Source: Actinomycetospora sp. TBRC 11914 (lineage in GTDB: Bacteria; Actinomycetota; Actinomycetes; Mycobacteriales; Pseudonocardiaceae). From it: DNA of 64,000 nt. The position numbers and the translations under genes are program-made. Below, piece after piece: positions 41,761 to 48,216 of the stretch. Positions within the stretch are counted from its first letter, which is position 1. Each line of letters opens with the position of its first letter. The notes below the pieces were generated by a model. It was not told the origin of the DNA, searched no databases, and was given only the letters and a program-made list of their open reading frames with translations. The stretch lies in the NCBI RefSeq assembly GCF_012933465.1, contig NZ_JABBND010000021.1:62001-126000 (forward strand), written 5' to 3'.

Positions 41761-42177
41761 TCAGCCGAGGGCCGGGAGGACGCCCGCGCCCTGCAGCCAG
41801 CCCAGCCAGTCGCCGAAGTGCCAGACCTCGACGGGGTGGCCGTCGCGCCAGTGGACGACGTGGGTGCCGGTCGCGCGGGTCTGCCGGTTCGTCGGCTCCC
41901 CGGGGATGGCGCCGCCGCCGCCGGAGAAGGTCCCGGTGCAGCTCCACCGGTGCGCGCTGCTGTCTCCGTCGACGAGGTCCTCCTCCACCGTCACCGAGAA
42001 GTCTGGGAACGACTGGTGGAAGCCGGCCATGAACTGCTTGAGCCCGTCCCGGTCCAGATCCGGGAACCCGGCGAGGTGGTAGACGACGTCCGCCGGGAGG
42101 ATCTCGTCGACGTCCTCGACGCGCCCGGTCGCCCACGGCTCCACGAGCTGCCTGATCACCTTCGCCTGGTCGGGCAT
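41761..42177 (-). CDS. SnoaL-like ester cyclase family protein
   Basis: A 138-residue protein with the NTF2-like cone fold: VIRQLVEPWATGRVEDVDEI, VVYHLAGFPDLDRDGLKQFM, AGFHQSFPDFSVTVEEDLVD, then HRWSCTGTFSGGGG and VEVWHFGDWLGWLQGAGVLP. This is the SnoaL/ketosteroid-isomerase-like pattern. Members include polyketide cyclases, but most are uncharacterised. Single gene. Confidence 0.9.
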   Translation of the reverse strand: MPDQAKVIRQLVEPWATGRVEDVDEILPADVVYHLAGFPDLDRDGLKQFMAGFHQSFPDFSVTVEEDLVDGDSSAHRWSCTGTFSGGGGAIPGEPTNRQTRATGTHVVHWRDGHPVEVWHFGDWLGWLQGAGVLPALG

Positions 42178-42643
42178 CCTCGGCCTCCCTCATCGACTGT
42201 GGTGACCGAGGGTGAGGGTGACCGACGAGTAGTTCCAAGCAGTGCCACCTGAGCGGCCCAAAGTCTTACGCGGGATATGAACCGATGGTGGTCACGCGGG
42301 CGCGGCGGGTGTGGAGGTACCGACCAAGATCGCGAATTCGTAGCGGATTCGGCCGCCCAGCGCCCGAAACCGCTACGTCTTCGCGACCATGGAGAAGATC
42401 CGCCCCGCCGCGACCTCATCGGCAATCCCGGGCCAGACGATCGTCTACGCCGCGAAGGTCTGACCGGACGACCGAGTCGTCGCGACTCGGTCGCTCGGCA
42501 ACGGCTCGTGCCGGGGGGCCCGGACGGGATCGCGAGCACGGCCCGGCGGCATGATCACGATTCGGGTGGCGACACGCCCAACGCTCGCCAGGACGCGCCG
42601 CCGACATCGTGATCACCGACCCGGGGTCGCGGCGGATCGACGC
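42178..42643. other. Intergenic region with hairpin element
   Basis: About 465 bp between the SnoaL-like gene and the end of the ABC permease gene. No frame looks coding. It contains hairpin element copy b (42469-42493), which lies downstream of the ABC operon and could serve as a bidirectional terminator. Confidence 0.5.
42469..42493. repeat. 11-3-11 hairpin element, copy b
   Basis: CGACCGAGTCG, TCG, CGACTCGGTCG: perfect 11-bp arms with a 3-base loop. Flanking bases on the right (CTCGGCAACGG) are also shared with copy c at 44567-44591 (TTCGGCAGCGG), so a longer unit is repeated on both sides of the ABC operon. Confidence 0.65.
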
Positions 42644-43456
42644 TCAGCGGCTGGCGGCGCGGCGGTACTGGGCCGCCGCGAGCGGGGCGAACACCGCCAC
42701 CACGGCCACCGACCAGATCAGCGTGTAGAGCTGGGCGTGCTCGAGGGACCAGGCGGTCGACACCGCGGCCGACGGGTTGGGCGACGGGTTGCCGAACAGC
42801 TCGCGGGCGGCCTGGGTGACCGAGGAGACCGGGTTCCACTCGGCGAACACCCGGAGCGGGCCGGGCAGCGTGTCGAGCGGGACGAAGGTGTTCGCCACGA
42901 AGGTCAGCGGGAAGATGACGATGAACGAGGCATTGTTGATCACCTCGGGGCTCGGGATCAGCAGGCCGAGCCACGCCATGATCCACGAGATCGCGTAGGC
43001 GAAGATCAGCAGCAGGACGAAGCCCCACAGTGCCTCGAGCGGCCCGGTGTGGATGCGCCACCCGACGATCAACCCGGTGATCGACATGACGACCAGGACG
43101 ATCACGTTGTTGACGACGTCGGACAGCGTCCGCCCGGTGAGCACCGCCGACGGCGCCATCGGCAGCGAGCGGAAGCGGTCGACGATGCCCTTCTTGACGT
43201 CGTCGGCCAGCCCGGCGCCGGTGTTCGTCGCCCCGAAGACCACGGTCTGGGCGAAGATCCCGGCGATGAGGAACTCGCGGTAGGCCGCGCCGCCGCCGCT
43301 CGGGTCGATCGCGCCACCGAACACGTAGGCGAACAGCAGCACGAACATGATCGGCGAGAGGGTCGTGAAGACCAGCAGGTCGGGCACCCGCTTGATCTTG
43401 ATGAGGTTGCGCTTGGCGACGACGGCCGCGTCGCTCACCACGTCGACGGTGGTCAC
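42644..43456 (-). CDS. ABC-2 type exporter permease (DrrB-like)
   Basis: A 270-residue membrane protein from GTG 43456, overlapping the ATPase stop as GTGA. Six hydrophobic segments are visible, including VFTTLSPIMFVLLFAYVFGG near 30-49 and FIVIFPLTFVANTFVPLDTL near 185-205, with the ABC-2 signature NPVSSVTQAARELFGNP near the end. With the ATPase it forms a DrrAB-type exporter for drugs or lipids. Substrate unknown. Confidence 0.92.
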   Translation of the reverse strand: MTTVDVVSDAAVVAKRNLIKIKRVPDLLVFTTLSPIMFVLLFAYVFGGAIDPSGGGAAYREFLIAGIFAQTVVFGATNTGAGLADDVKKGIVDRFRSLPMAPSAVLTGRTLSDVVNNVIVLVVMSITGLIVGWRIHTGPLEALWGFVLLLIFAYAISWIMAWLGLLIPSPEVINNASFIVIFPLTFVANTFVPLDTLPGPLRVFAEWNPVSSVTQAARELFGNPSPNPSAAVSTAWSLEHAQLYTLIWSVAVVAVFAPLAAAQYRRAASR

Positions 43457-44433
43457 GCCGCGCCGACCTCCTCGGTCTGCTCGGCCTCGTCGTCGCGGGT
43501 GGTGCTGCCGGTGAGGGTGAGGAAGACGTCGTCGAGGGTCGGGCGGCGCACGCCGGCGTCGTCGACCTCCAGTCCCGCGGCCTCCAGCAGGTCGAGTGCC
43601 TGGCGCAGCGCCTTCACCCCGCCCGTGACCGGCATCGTCAGGGACCGGCGGTGCTCGTCGGCGACCGGCGGCGCGACGCCGAGCGGGGTCACGAGGTCGA
43701 CGGCGCCGCCGAGCCGGCCCGCGTCGCTCACGGTCAGCTCGAGGCGCTCGCCGCCGATCTGGGCCTTGAGCTGGTCGGACGTCCCGCGCGCGATGGCGCG
43801 GCCGTGGTCGATGACGACGATGTCGTCGGCGAGCACGTCGGCCTCCTCGAGGTACTGCGTGGTGAGCAGCAGCGTGGTGCCGTCGGCCACGAGCCGCTGG
43901 ATGACGCCCCACATCTCGGTGCGGCTGCGGGGGTCGAGGCCCGTGGTCGGCTCGTCGAGGAAGAGCACCGGCGGCGCGGCGACGAGGGCGCCGGCGAGGT
44001 CGAGACGGCGACGCATGCCCCCGGAGTAGGTGCGGGTCGGCCGGTCTCCCGCGTCGGTGAGGCTGAACTGGGCGAGGAGCTCGCGGGCCCGCTCCCGGCT
44101 CCGCCGCCGGCCCAGGTGGTACAGCCGGCCGATCATGTCGAGGTTCTCGAAGCCGGTGAGGTACTCGTCGACCGCGGCGTACTGGCCGGAGAGACCGAGG
44201 CGCTTGCGCACCTCGCGGGGGTTCGCGAGTACGTCGACACCGTCGATGGTCGCGCGGCCCGCGTCGGGCTGCAGGAGGGTGGTCAGGATGCGCACGATGG
44301 TCGTCTTGCCGGCGCCGTTCGGGCCGAGGAGCCCGAGCACCGTGCCGCGGGGAACCTGCAGGTCGACCCCGTCGAGGGCGGTGAGATCGCCGTAGCGCTT
44401 GACCAGTCCGGCGACCTCGATCGCCACGTCCAT
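43453..44433 (-). CDS. ABC transporter ATP-binding protein (DrrA-like)
   Basis: A 326-residue ATPase from ATG 44433 (GGGAGC upstream). Walker A LLGPNGAGKTTIVRIL (~35-50), Q-loop GLSGQYAAVDEYLTG, signature TYSGGMRRRLDLAGAL and Walker B PVLFLDEPTTGLDPRSR are all intact. The C-terminal DUF4162-like extension (RLELTVSDAGRLGGAVDLVT) is characteristic of daunorubicin-resistance DrrA proteins. First gene of the two-gene exporter operon. Confidence 0.95.
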   Translation of the reverse strand: MDVAIEVAGLVKRYGDLTALDGVDLQVPRGTVLGLLGPNGAGKTTIVRILTTLLQPDAGRATIDGVDVLANPREVRKRLGLSGQYAAVDEYLTGFENLDMIGRLYHLGRRRSRERARELLAQFSLTDAGDRPTRTYSGGMRRRLDLAGALVAAPPVLFLDEPTTGLDPRSRTEMWGVIQRLVADGTTLLLTTQYLEEADVLADDIVVIDHGRAIARGTSDQLKAQIGGERLELTVSDAGRLGGAVDLVTPLGVAPPVADEHRRSLTMPVTGGVKALRQALDLLEAAGLEVDDAGVRRPTLDDVFLTLTGSTTRDDEAEQTEEVGAA

Positions 44434-44761
44434 GCGTGCTCCCGGCACTCGTGCGGTGGGACGGACGCGAGGGTACTGACGGGGTCCGACAACGGCCCGC
44501 CGATTTCGTCCGGTTCCGGTCGGGCGCACCCGGCTCCCGACTCGCCGGGAGCGGACCGCTTCGCGACGACCGAGTCGTCGTGACCCGGTCGTTCGGCAGC
44601 GGTTGCCCTCGAGGCCCGATCACGTGGCCGCTACTGCGCGGTGCTCGGAAGTCGGTGCTGGGGGTCGGCAGTACCGCGAGGGCCGGGGGCTCGTTCTCAC
44701 GGGCAACCGGGCGAACCGCGGCGCGTCCATACGACGCACGGCATGACGACGAGGGGGCGAC
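44434..44761. other. Intergenic region upstream of the ABC operon
   Basis: About 330 bp without a gene. Contains GCTCCC...GGGAGC (near 44533-44552) and hairpin element copy c, and must hold promoters for the ABC operon (minus) and the exported protein at 44762 (plus). Confidence 0.5.
44567..44591. repeat. 11-3-11 hairpin element, copy c
   Basis: CGACCGAGTCG, TCG, TGACCCGGTCG: the arms carry two mismatches, but the unit aligns base by base with copy b at 42469-42493, including the loop TCG. Confidence 0.55.
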
Positions 44762-45304
44762 ATGGGACGAGGACGGCGCAGGGCCGTGAAGCGGGTGGGG
44801 GTCGTGGTGGCCGGGGTGCTGCTCGCCGGGCTGGTGGCGACCGGAGTGGCGACCGCGGAGGACGCACCGTCACCGGCGCCGCTGCCCGTGGTCGGGAACG
44901 CCCTCGACTCCCTGTCCGGTGCCTCGGGCTCGAGCAGCTCCTCGTCGACGTCGACCACCGGTGGGGCATCGGACCTGGTCCCGCAGCTGTCCGGGTCGAC
45001 CAGCTCCACGTCCTCGTCCTCCTCGACCAGCTCGACCTCGTCGACCAGCTCCACGAGCTCGACGTCGACCAGCAGCACCCAGGACGGGTCCAACGGGACC
45101 TACACGATCTCCTTCCCGCCGACCCTGCCGCCCGGGTACGGCTCCCGGGACGGCGGACACCGCTACTTCGGCCGGTACTGGGACGCGGCCGCCAACTGCT
45201 GGCGCTACGCCTCCCCGGGCTACGTCGCGCCGGTCGTCGTCGCGAGCCAGGTGGTGTCCGTGCCCAAGGGCGGGGTCGACACCGGGGACGGCTCGTTCCG
45301 CTGA
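44762..45304 (+). CDS. Exported Ser/Thr-rich protein
   Basis: A 180-residue protein with a Sec signal peptide (basic MGRGRRRAVKR, then VGVVVAGVLLAGLVATGVAT, cleavage near ATA-E). A very long low-complexity linker of Ser and Thr (about residues 58-115) follows, then a small C-terminal domain with YFGRYWDAAANCWRYASPGY. Probably a surface or secreted protein with an O-glycosylation-prone linker. Function unknown; layout recalls the protein at 37822-38556. Confidence 0.7.
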   Translation: MGRGRRRAVKRVGVVVAGVLLAGLVATGVATAEDAPSPAPLPVVGNALDSLSGASGSSSSSSTSTTGGASDLVPQLSGSTSSTSSSSSTSSTSSTSSTSSTSTSSTQDGSNGTYTISFPPTLPPGYGSRDGGHRYFGRYWDAAANCWRYASPGYVAPVVVASQVVSVPKGGVDTGDGSFR

Positions 45305-45363
45305 GCCACCCACCCGGTGTCCCGCCGCTGACCACCGAGGACCACGTCTGCCCGACGTGCCCG

Positions 45364-45843
45364 ATGGACTTCGCGGCGACCACCCCCGACGACGTCCGCC
45401 GCCTCGTCACCGGCGTCCCGCCGCGCGCCCGCGCGCTGGTGGAGGCCCACGGCGACGCGGCCTGGCGCGTCCCGGGTGCGGGCGGCTCCTGGTCCGCCGC
45501 CGAGTACCTCTGCCACCTCCGCGACGTCTACGCCGTCTTCACCATTCGGCTCCACCGCGCCCGCACCGAGGACGATCCGCCGCTGGAGCCGATGTTCAAC
45601 GACCTGCGCGCCCGCCGCTTCGGCTACGGCCGCGCGGCGCTCGCGCCGGCGGTCGACCAGCTCGGCGACCACGTCACCGGGTTCCTCGCCGAGCTGGGGA
45701 GGCTCGACGACGCCGGGTGGGATCGGGTCGTGCACCGCTACCCCGGCGAGCAGCGCAGCACCCGGTGGCTGGCCCGACAGGCCGCCCACGAGGGCACCCA
45801 CCACCTCCGGGACATCGCCGAGCGGTTAGGCGCCCAGGCCTGA
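45364..45843 (+). CDS. DinB superfamily protein
   Basis: From ATG 45364, 159 residues. The four-helix DinB/YfiT pattern shows in GSWSAAEYLCHLRDVYAVFT (first metal-ligand His) and ARQAAHEGTHHLRDIAERLG (HxxxHH at the end). In-frame sequence upstream (HVCPTCP from a CTG at 45328) resembles the CxxC zinc ribbon that begins many relatives, so the true start may be upstream at a rare codon. Possible thiol-dependent transferase. Confidence 0.85.
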   Translation: MDFAATTPDDVRRLVTGVPPRARALVEAHGDAAWRVPGAGGSWSAAEYLCHLRDVYAVFTIRLHRARTEDDPPLEPMFNDLRARRFGYGRAALAPAVDQLGDHVTGFLAELGRLDDAGWDRVVHRYPGEQRSTRWLARQAAHEGTHHLRDIAERLGAQA

Positions 45844-45844
45844 C

Positions 45845-46132
45845 TCAGTCCGCCCGGCTCGCGAGCACGAACCGGGGAGCGGACCCGTCGTCGGGACTGA
45901 CGGCGTCGAGGCTGCGGTCGCCGACGGCGGCCGCGAGGGCGCGGTCGACGAGGACAACGACCCCCTCGGCGGCGATCGCGACGTCGCCGGGCCGGTGGTC
46001 GGAGTCGGCCTCGACCTCGACGGGCAGCGGTTGCCCGGCGCCGACGGTGCGCACCCGGACGCTGGGCTCGCGGCCGGTCGCGGCGCACACCAGGCGCAGG
46101 GCGCGGGTGGCTTCCTCGGTCACGGTGATCAT
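45845..46132 (-). CDS. HesB/IscA-like small protein
   Basis: A 95-residue protein from ATG 46132: MITVTEEATRALRLVCAATG, then SVRVRTVGAGQPLPVEVEAD and VAIAAEGVVVLVDRALAAAV, matching the HesB/adhesin-like fold. The conserved C-terminal Cys pair of A-type Fe-S carriers is absent, so it is unlikely to carry a cluster. Function unknown; it follows the Hsp20 gene on the same strand, after a strong hairpin. Confidence 0.75.
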   Translation of the reverse strand: MITVTEEATRALRLVCAATGREPSVRVRTVGAGQPLPVEVEADSDHRPGDVAIAAEGVVVLVDRALAAAVGDRSLDAVSPDDGSAPRFVLASRAD

Positions 46133-46447
46133 CGGTAGTCGTCCTCCTCGGAGGTCGTCGGCACGGTGATCGGTCGGGAACGTCGCGGCTACCCGGTCGG
46201 GTCGCGGTCGCGAACCCCCGGGCCTCGTCGCGCTCGCGACGTGCGGGGTCGCGCTCCTCGCGCGCGATGGGCCGGCACCGCGGACACGCCGAACGGGGCG
46301 GGTCCTCACGACCCGCCCCGCCCGGCTCCTCCGGTTCGGTCTCCTCACGAGCCGGCCCTCGCGGGCACGGTCCCGGTCATCGTGGTCCTCGGACGGACGG
46401 GGACACCACCTCCTCGATCCCGGCTCCGATGGGGCGTCGTGGTGGCC
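46133..46447. other. Intergenic region between Hsp20 and the HesB-like gene
   Basis: About 315 bp without a gene; the strong hairpin at 46295-46319 is its main feature. Confidence 0.5.
46295..46319 (-). terminator. Perfect 10-bp hairpin after the Hsp20 gene
   Basis: GGGGCGGGTC (46295-46304), loop CTCAC, GACCCGCCCC (46310-46319). It follows the Hsp20 stop by about 130 bp on the minus strand and probably ends that transcript; no U-tract. Confidence 0.55.
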
Positions 46448-46915
46448 TCAGCCGTTCGACTCCGCGTGCTCCTCCCGGTGCTCGTCGGCGCCGAGGGCCG
46501 TGTCGATGGTGCGCGGGGTCCCGGCGTGCTCGACCTGCACGCGGCGCGGCTTCGCGCGCTCGGCGACCGGGATCGTCAACGACAGCACGCCGTCCACGTA
46601 CGAGGCGTGCAACTGGTCGAGGTCCAGGTCGCGGCCCAGCGTCAACCGGCGGCCGTACCGACCGCGGGGTCGCTCGGCGATCAGCCACTCGCCGGCGTCG
46701 CCCGGGGCGCTGCGCACGGCGCTGACGGTGACCGTGTTGCCCTCGACGGAGATGTCGATCGATCCGGGGTCGACGCCGGGCACGTCGAAGGTGGAGACCA
46801 CGTGGTCCCCGGCCCGGTAGAGGTCCATCGGCATCCCGGTGCCCGGCTGGCCGTGCGAACCGGTCAGGCGGTCGAGCGAGCGGAACGCGTCGAAGGGGTC
46901 GTAGTTCAGCAGCAC
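46448..46915 (-). CDS. Hsp20/alpha-crystallin small heat-shock protein
   Basis: A 155-residue protein: N-terminal DPFDAFRSLDRLTG, alpha-crystallin domain at about 30-130 (VVSTFDVPGVDPGSIDISVE, RPRGRYGRRLTLGRDLDLDQ, ASYVDGVLSLTIPVAERAKP) and an Ala/Glu-rich tail. It prevents aggregation of unfolded proteins. AAGGAG precedes the ATG. Upstream A/T-rich TATAACTAT (minus strand, about 46967-46975) is a likely promoter element; no HAIR/CIRCE operator found. Confidence 0.93.
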   Translation of the reverse strand: MLLNYDPFDAFRSLDRLTGSHGQPGTGMPMDLYRAGDHVVSTFDVPGVDPGSIDISVEGNTVTVSAVRSAPGDAGEWLIAERPRGRYGRRLTLGRDLDLDQLHASYVDGVLSLTIPVAERAKPRRVQVEHAGTPRTIDTALGADEHREEHAESNG

Positions 46916-47160
46916 GATCGGTCACTCCTTCCACTACCGCACTGCTACCTCCAACTGACTGACGCGGATAGTTATAGCTCGACCTAGAGGTATGTGCAAA
47001 TACGGAGTTCACGTTCCCGACGGCGGGGCGGGCTGAGTAGGACGCCGGGGTCCTGTCCGGGATTCCGAGTACGTGCCTACTCATGTGGGGACGGAGCGCC
47101 TGCCGGAGAGTCGCTCGCCGGGGGCCGAGCCGCGGGCCCGCGGCGTGAGGGGAGCAGGCG

Positions 47161-48216
47161 ATGAGCGAGTCGACGGGGCCGGAGGGGCGCCGCGGGGACG
47201 TGGGCCCCGGCGAGCACGGGGCGGCGTACGACCCGACGCTCGTGGGCCCGCCCGAGATTCGCGAGGTGCCGCCGAACATCATCGAAGACCCCGGGTACTC
47301 GCCCGACCTGCGCGGCCTCGTCGGCCACATCGACCGGACGGTGACCGTGTGGGAGGACGCCGGCCCGATCCACCCCGGACCGGGTGAGGTCGTCGAGATC
47401 GCCGGGCCGGTCGACGAGGACCCCGGCGGCGAGGTCATCAACATCCACCACGAGCCGGGCGGGGTCGTCGAGATCGCGGGGCCGGTCGGGGGCACGCCGA
47501 CCGTCTGGGAGGACGCCGGTCCGGTCCACGGCCACCCCGAGGTCGTGGAGTTCGCCGGCCCGGATCCGCATCCGGGTGGCGTGGTGGAGTTCGCGGGCCC
47601 GGACCCGCAGCCGGGTGGGGTGGTCGAGTTCGCCGGCCCGGATCCGCATCCGGGTGGCGTGGTGGAGTTCGCGGGGCCGGACCCGCATCCGGGTGGGGTG
47701 GTGGAGTTCGCGGGGCCGGATCCGCATCCGGGTGGTGTGGTGGAGTTCGCGGGCCCGGACCCGCATCCGGGTGGGGTGGTGGAGTTCGCCGGCCCGGTGC
47801 ACGGCGACCCCGGCGGCGTCGCGGAGGTCGACGGACCGCCGCGCCACGACCCGGGCGGGGTCTTCGAGATCGCCGGGCCCGTCCGCCAGGACCCCGGGCA
47901 CGACCCCGGCCACTTCGGCGGATCGCAGGGCCAGGGCGCCGGAACCCACTTCGGCCGCCCCGAGCACCACGGGCGCGGCGGCGACGAGCAGCACCACCGG
48001 GGCTCCCAGCACGACGACCCGCCCCTGTTCCAGAGCCACGGCTCCGGCGAGGGACACCACGGCGGCTCCGGCGAGGGCCACCACGACCCGCACTCCGGCA
48101 GCTCCCACGAGCACGGCTCGGAGTCCTCCCACGAGCAGCAGCACCACGGCGACCACGGCGGTCAGGACCACCACTCGGAGGCACACCACGACGGCGGGCA
48201 TGGCCACCTCGGCTGA
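47161..48216 (+). CDS. Repeat-containing, His-rich protein of unknown function
   Basis: A 351-residue hydrophilic protein from ATG 47161 (GGGGAG upstream) without signal peptide or membrane segment. Residues ~133-210 hold six copies of a 13-residue unit GPDP(H/Q)PGGVVEFA, with degenerate units on both sides. The last ~110 residues are extremely rich in His, Gly, Ser, Asp and Glu (GEGHHGGSGEGHHDPHSGSS), suggesting metal binding or phase behaviour. The gene overlaps the next by 17 bp. A TGAGTAGG/CCTACTCA inverted repeat lies upstream (47033-47040, 47076-47083). No family recognised. Confidence 0.7.
   Translation: MSESTGPEGRRGDVGPGEHGAAYDPTLVGPPEIREVPPNIIEDPGYSPDLRGLVGHIDRTVTVWEDAGPIHPGPGEVVEIAGPVDEDPGGEVINIHHEPGGVVEIAGPVGGTPTVWEDAGPVHGHPEVVEFAGPDPHPGGVVEFAGPDPQPGGVVEFAGPDPHPGGVVEFAGPDPHPGGVVEFAGPDPHPGGVVEFAGPDPHPGGVVEFAGPVHGDPGGVAEVDGPPRHDPGGVFEIAGPVRQDPGHDPGHFGGSQGQGAGTHFGRPEHHGRGGDEQHHRGSQHDDPPLFQSHGSGEGHHGGSGEGHHDPHSGSSHEHGSESSHEQQHHGDHGGQDHHSEAHHDGGHGHLG
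47557..47790 (+). repeat. Six tandem 39-bp repeats inside the gene
   Basis: Six in-frame 39-bp units encode GPDP(H/Q)PGGVVEFA. Units are nearly identical at the DNA level, with synonymous changes such as GGCGTG/GGGGTG, indicating recent expansion. Because units are 39 bp, gain or loss stays in frame. Confidence 0.85.

Noticed and set aside
42469-44591. ABC operon as a transposon bracketed by the two hairpin copies
   Set aside because: No transposase or target duplication is visible and the genes have normal host composition; a third copy lies elsewhere as a lone element.
46916-47160. HspR (HAIR) or CIRCE operator upstream of Hsp20
   Set aside because: No CTTGAGT-N7-ACTCAAG or TTAGCACTC-type arms are present.
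47557-47790. CRISPR-like array
   Set aside because: Units are directly adjacent 39-bp repeats without variable spacers and stay in frame in a protein gene.
47384-48199. Upstream extension of the fusion protein reading frame through the repeat gene
   Set aside because: In this frame the repeat region gives Arg/Ser/Trp-rich nonsense; ATG 48200 begins the first recognisable domain and the overlapping frame encodes the ordered repeat protein.
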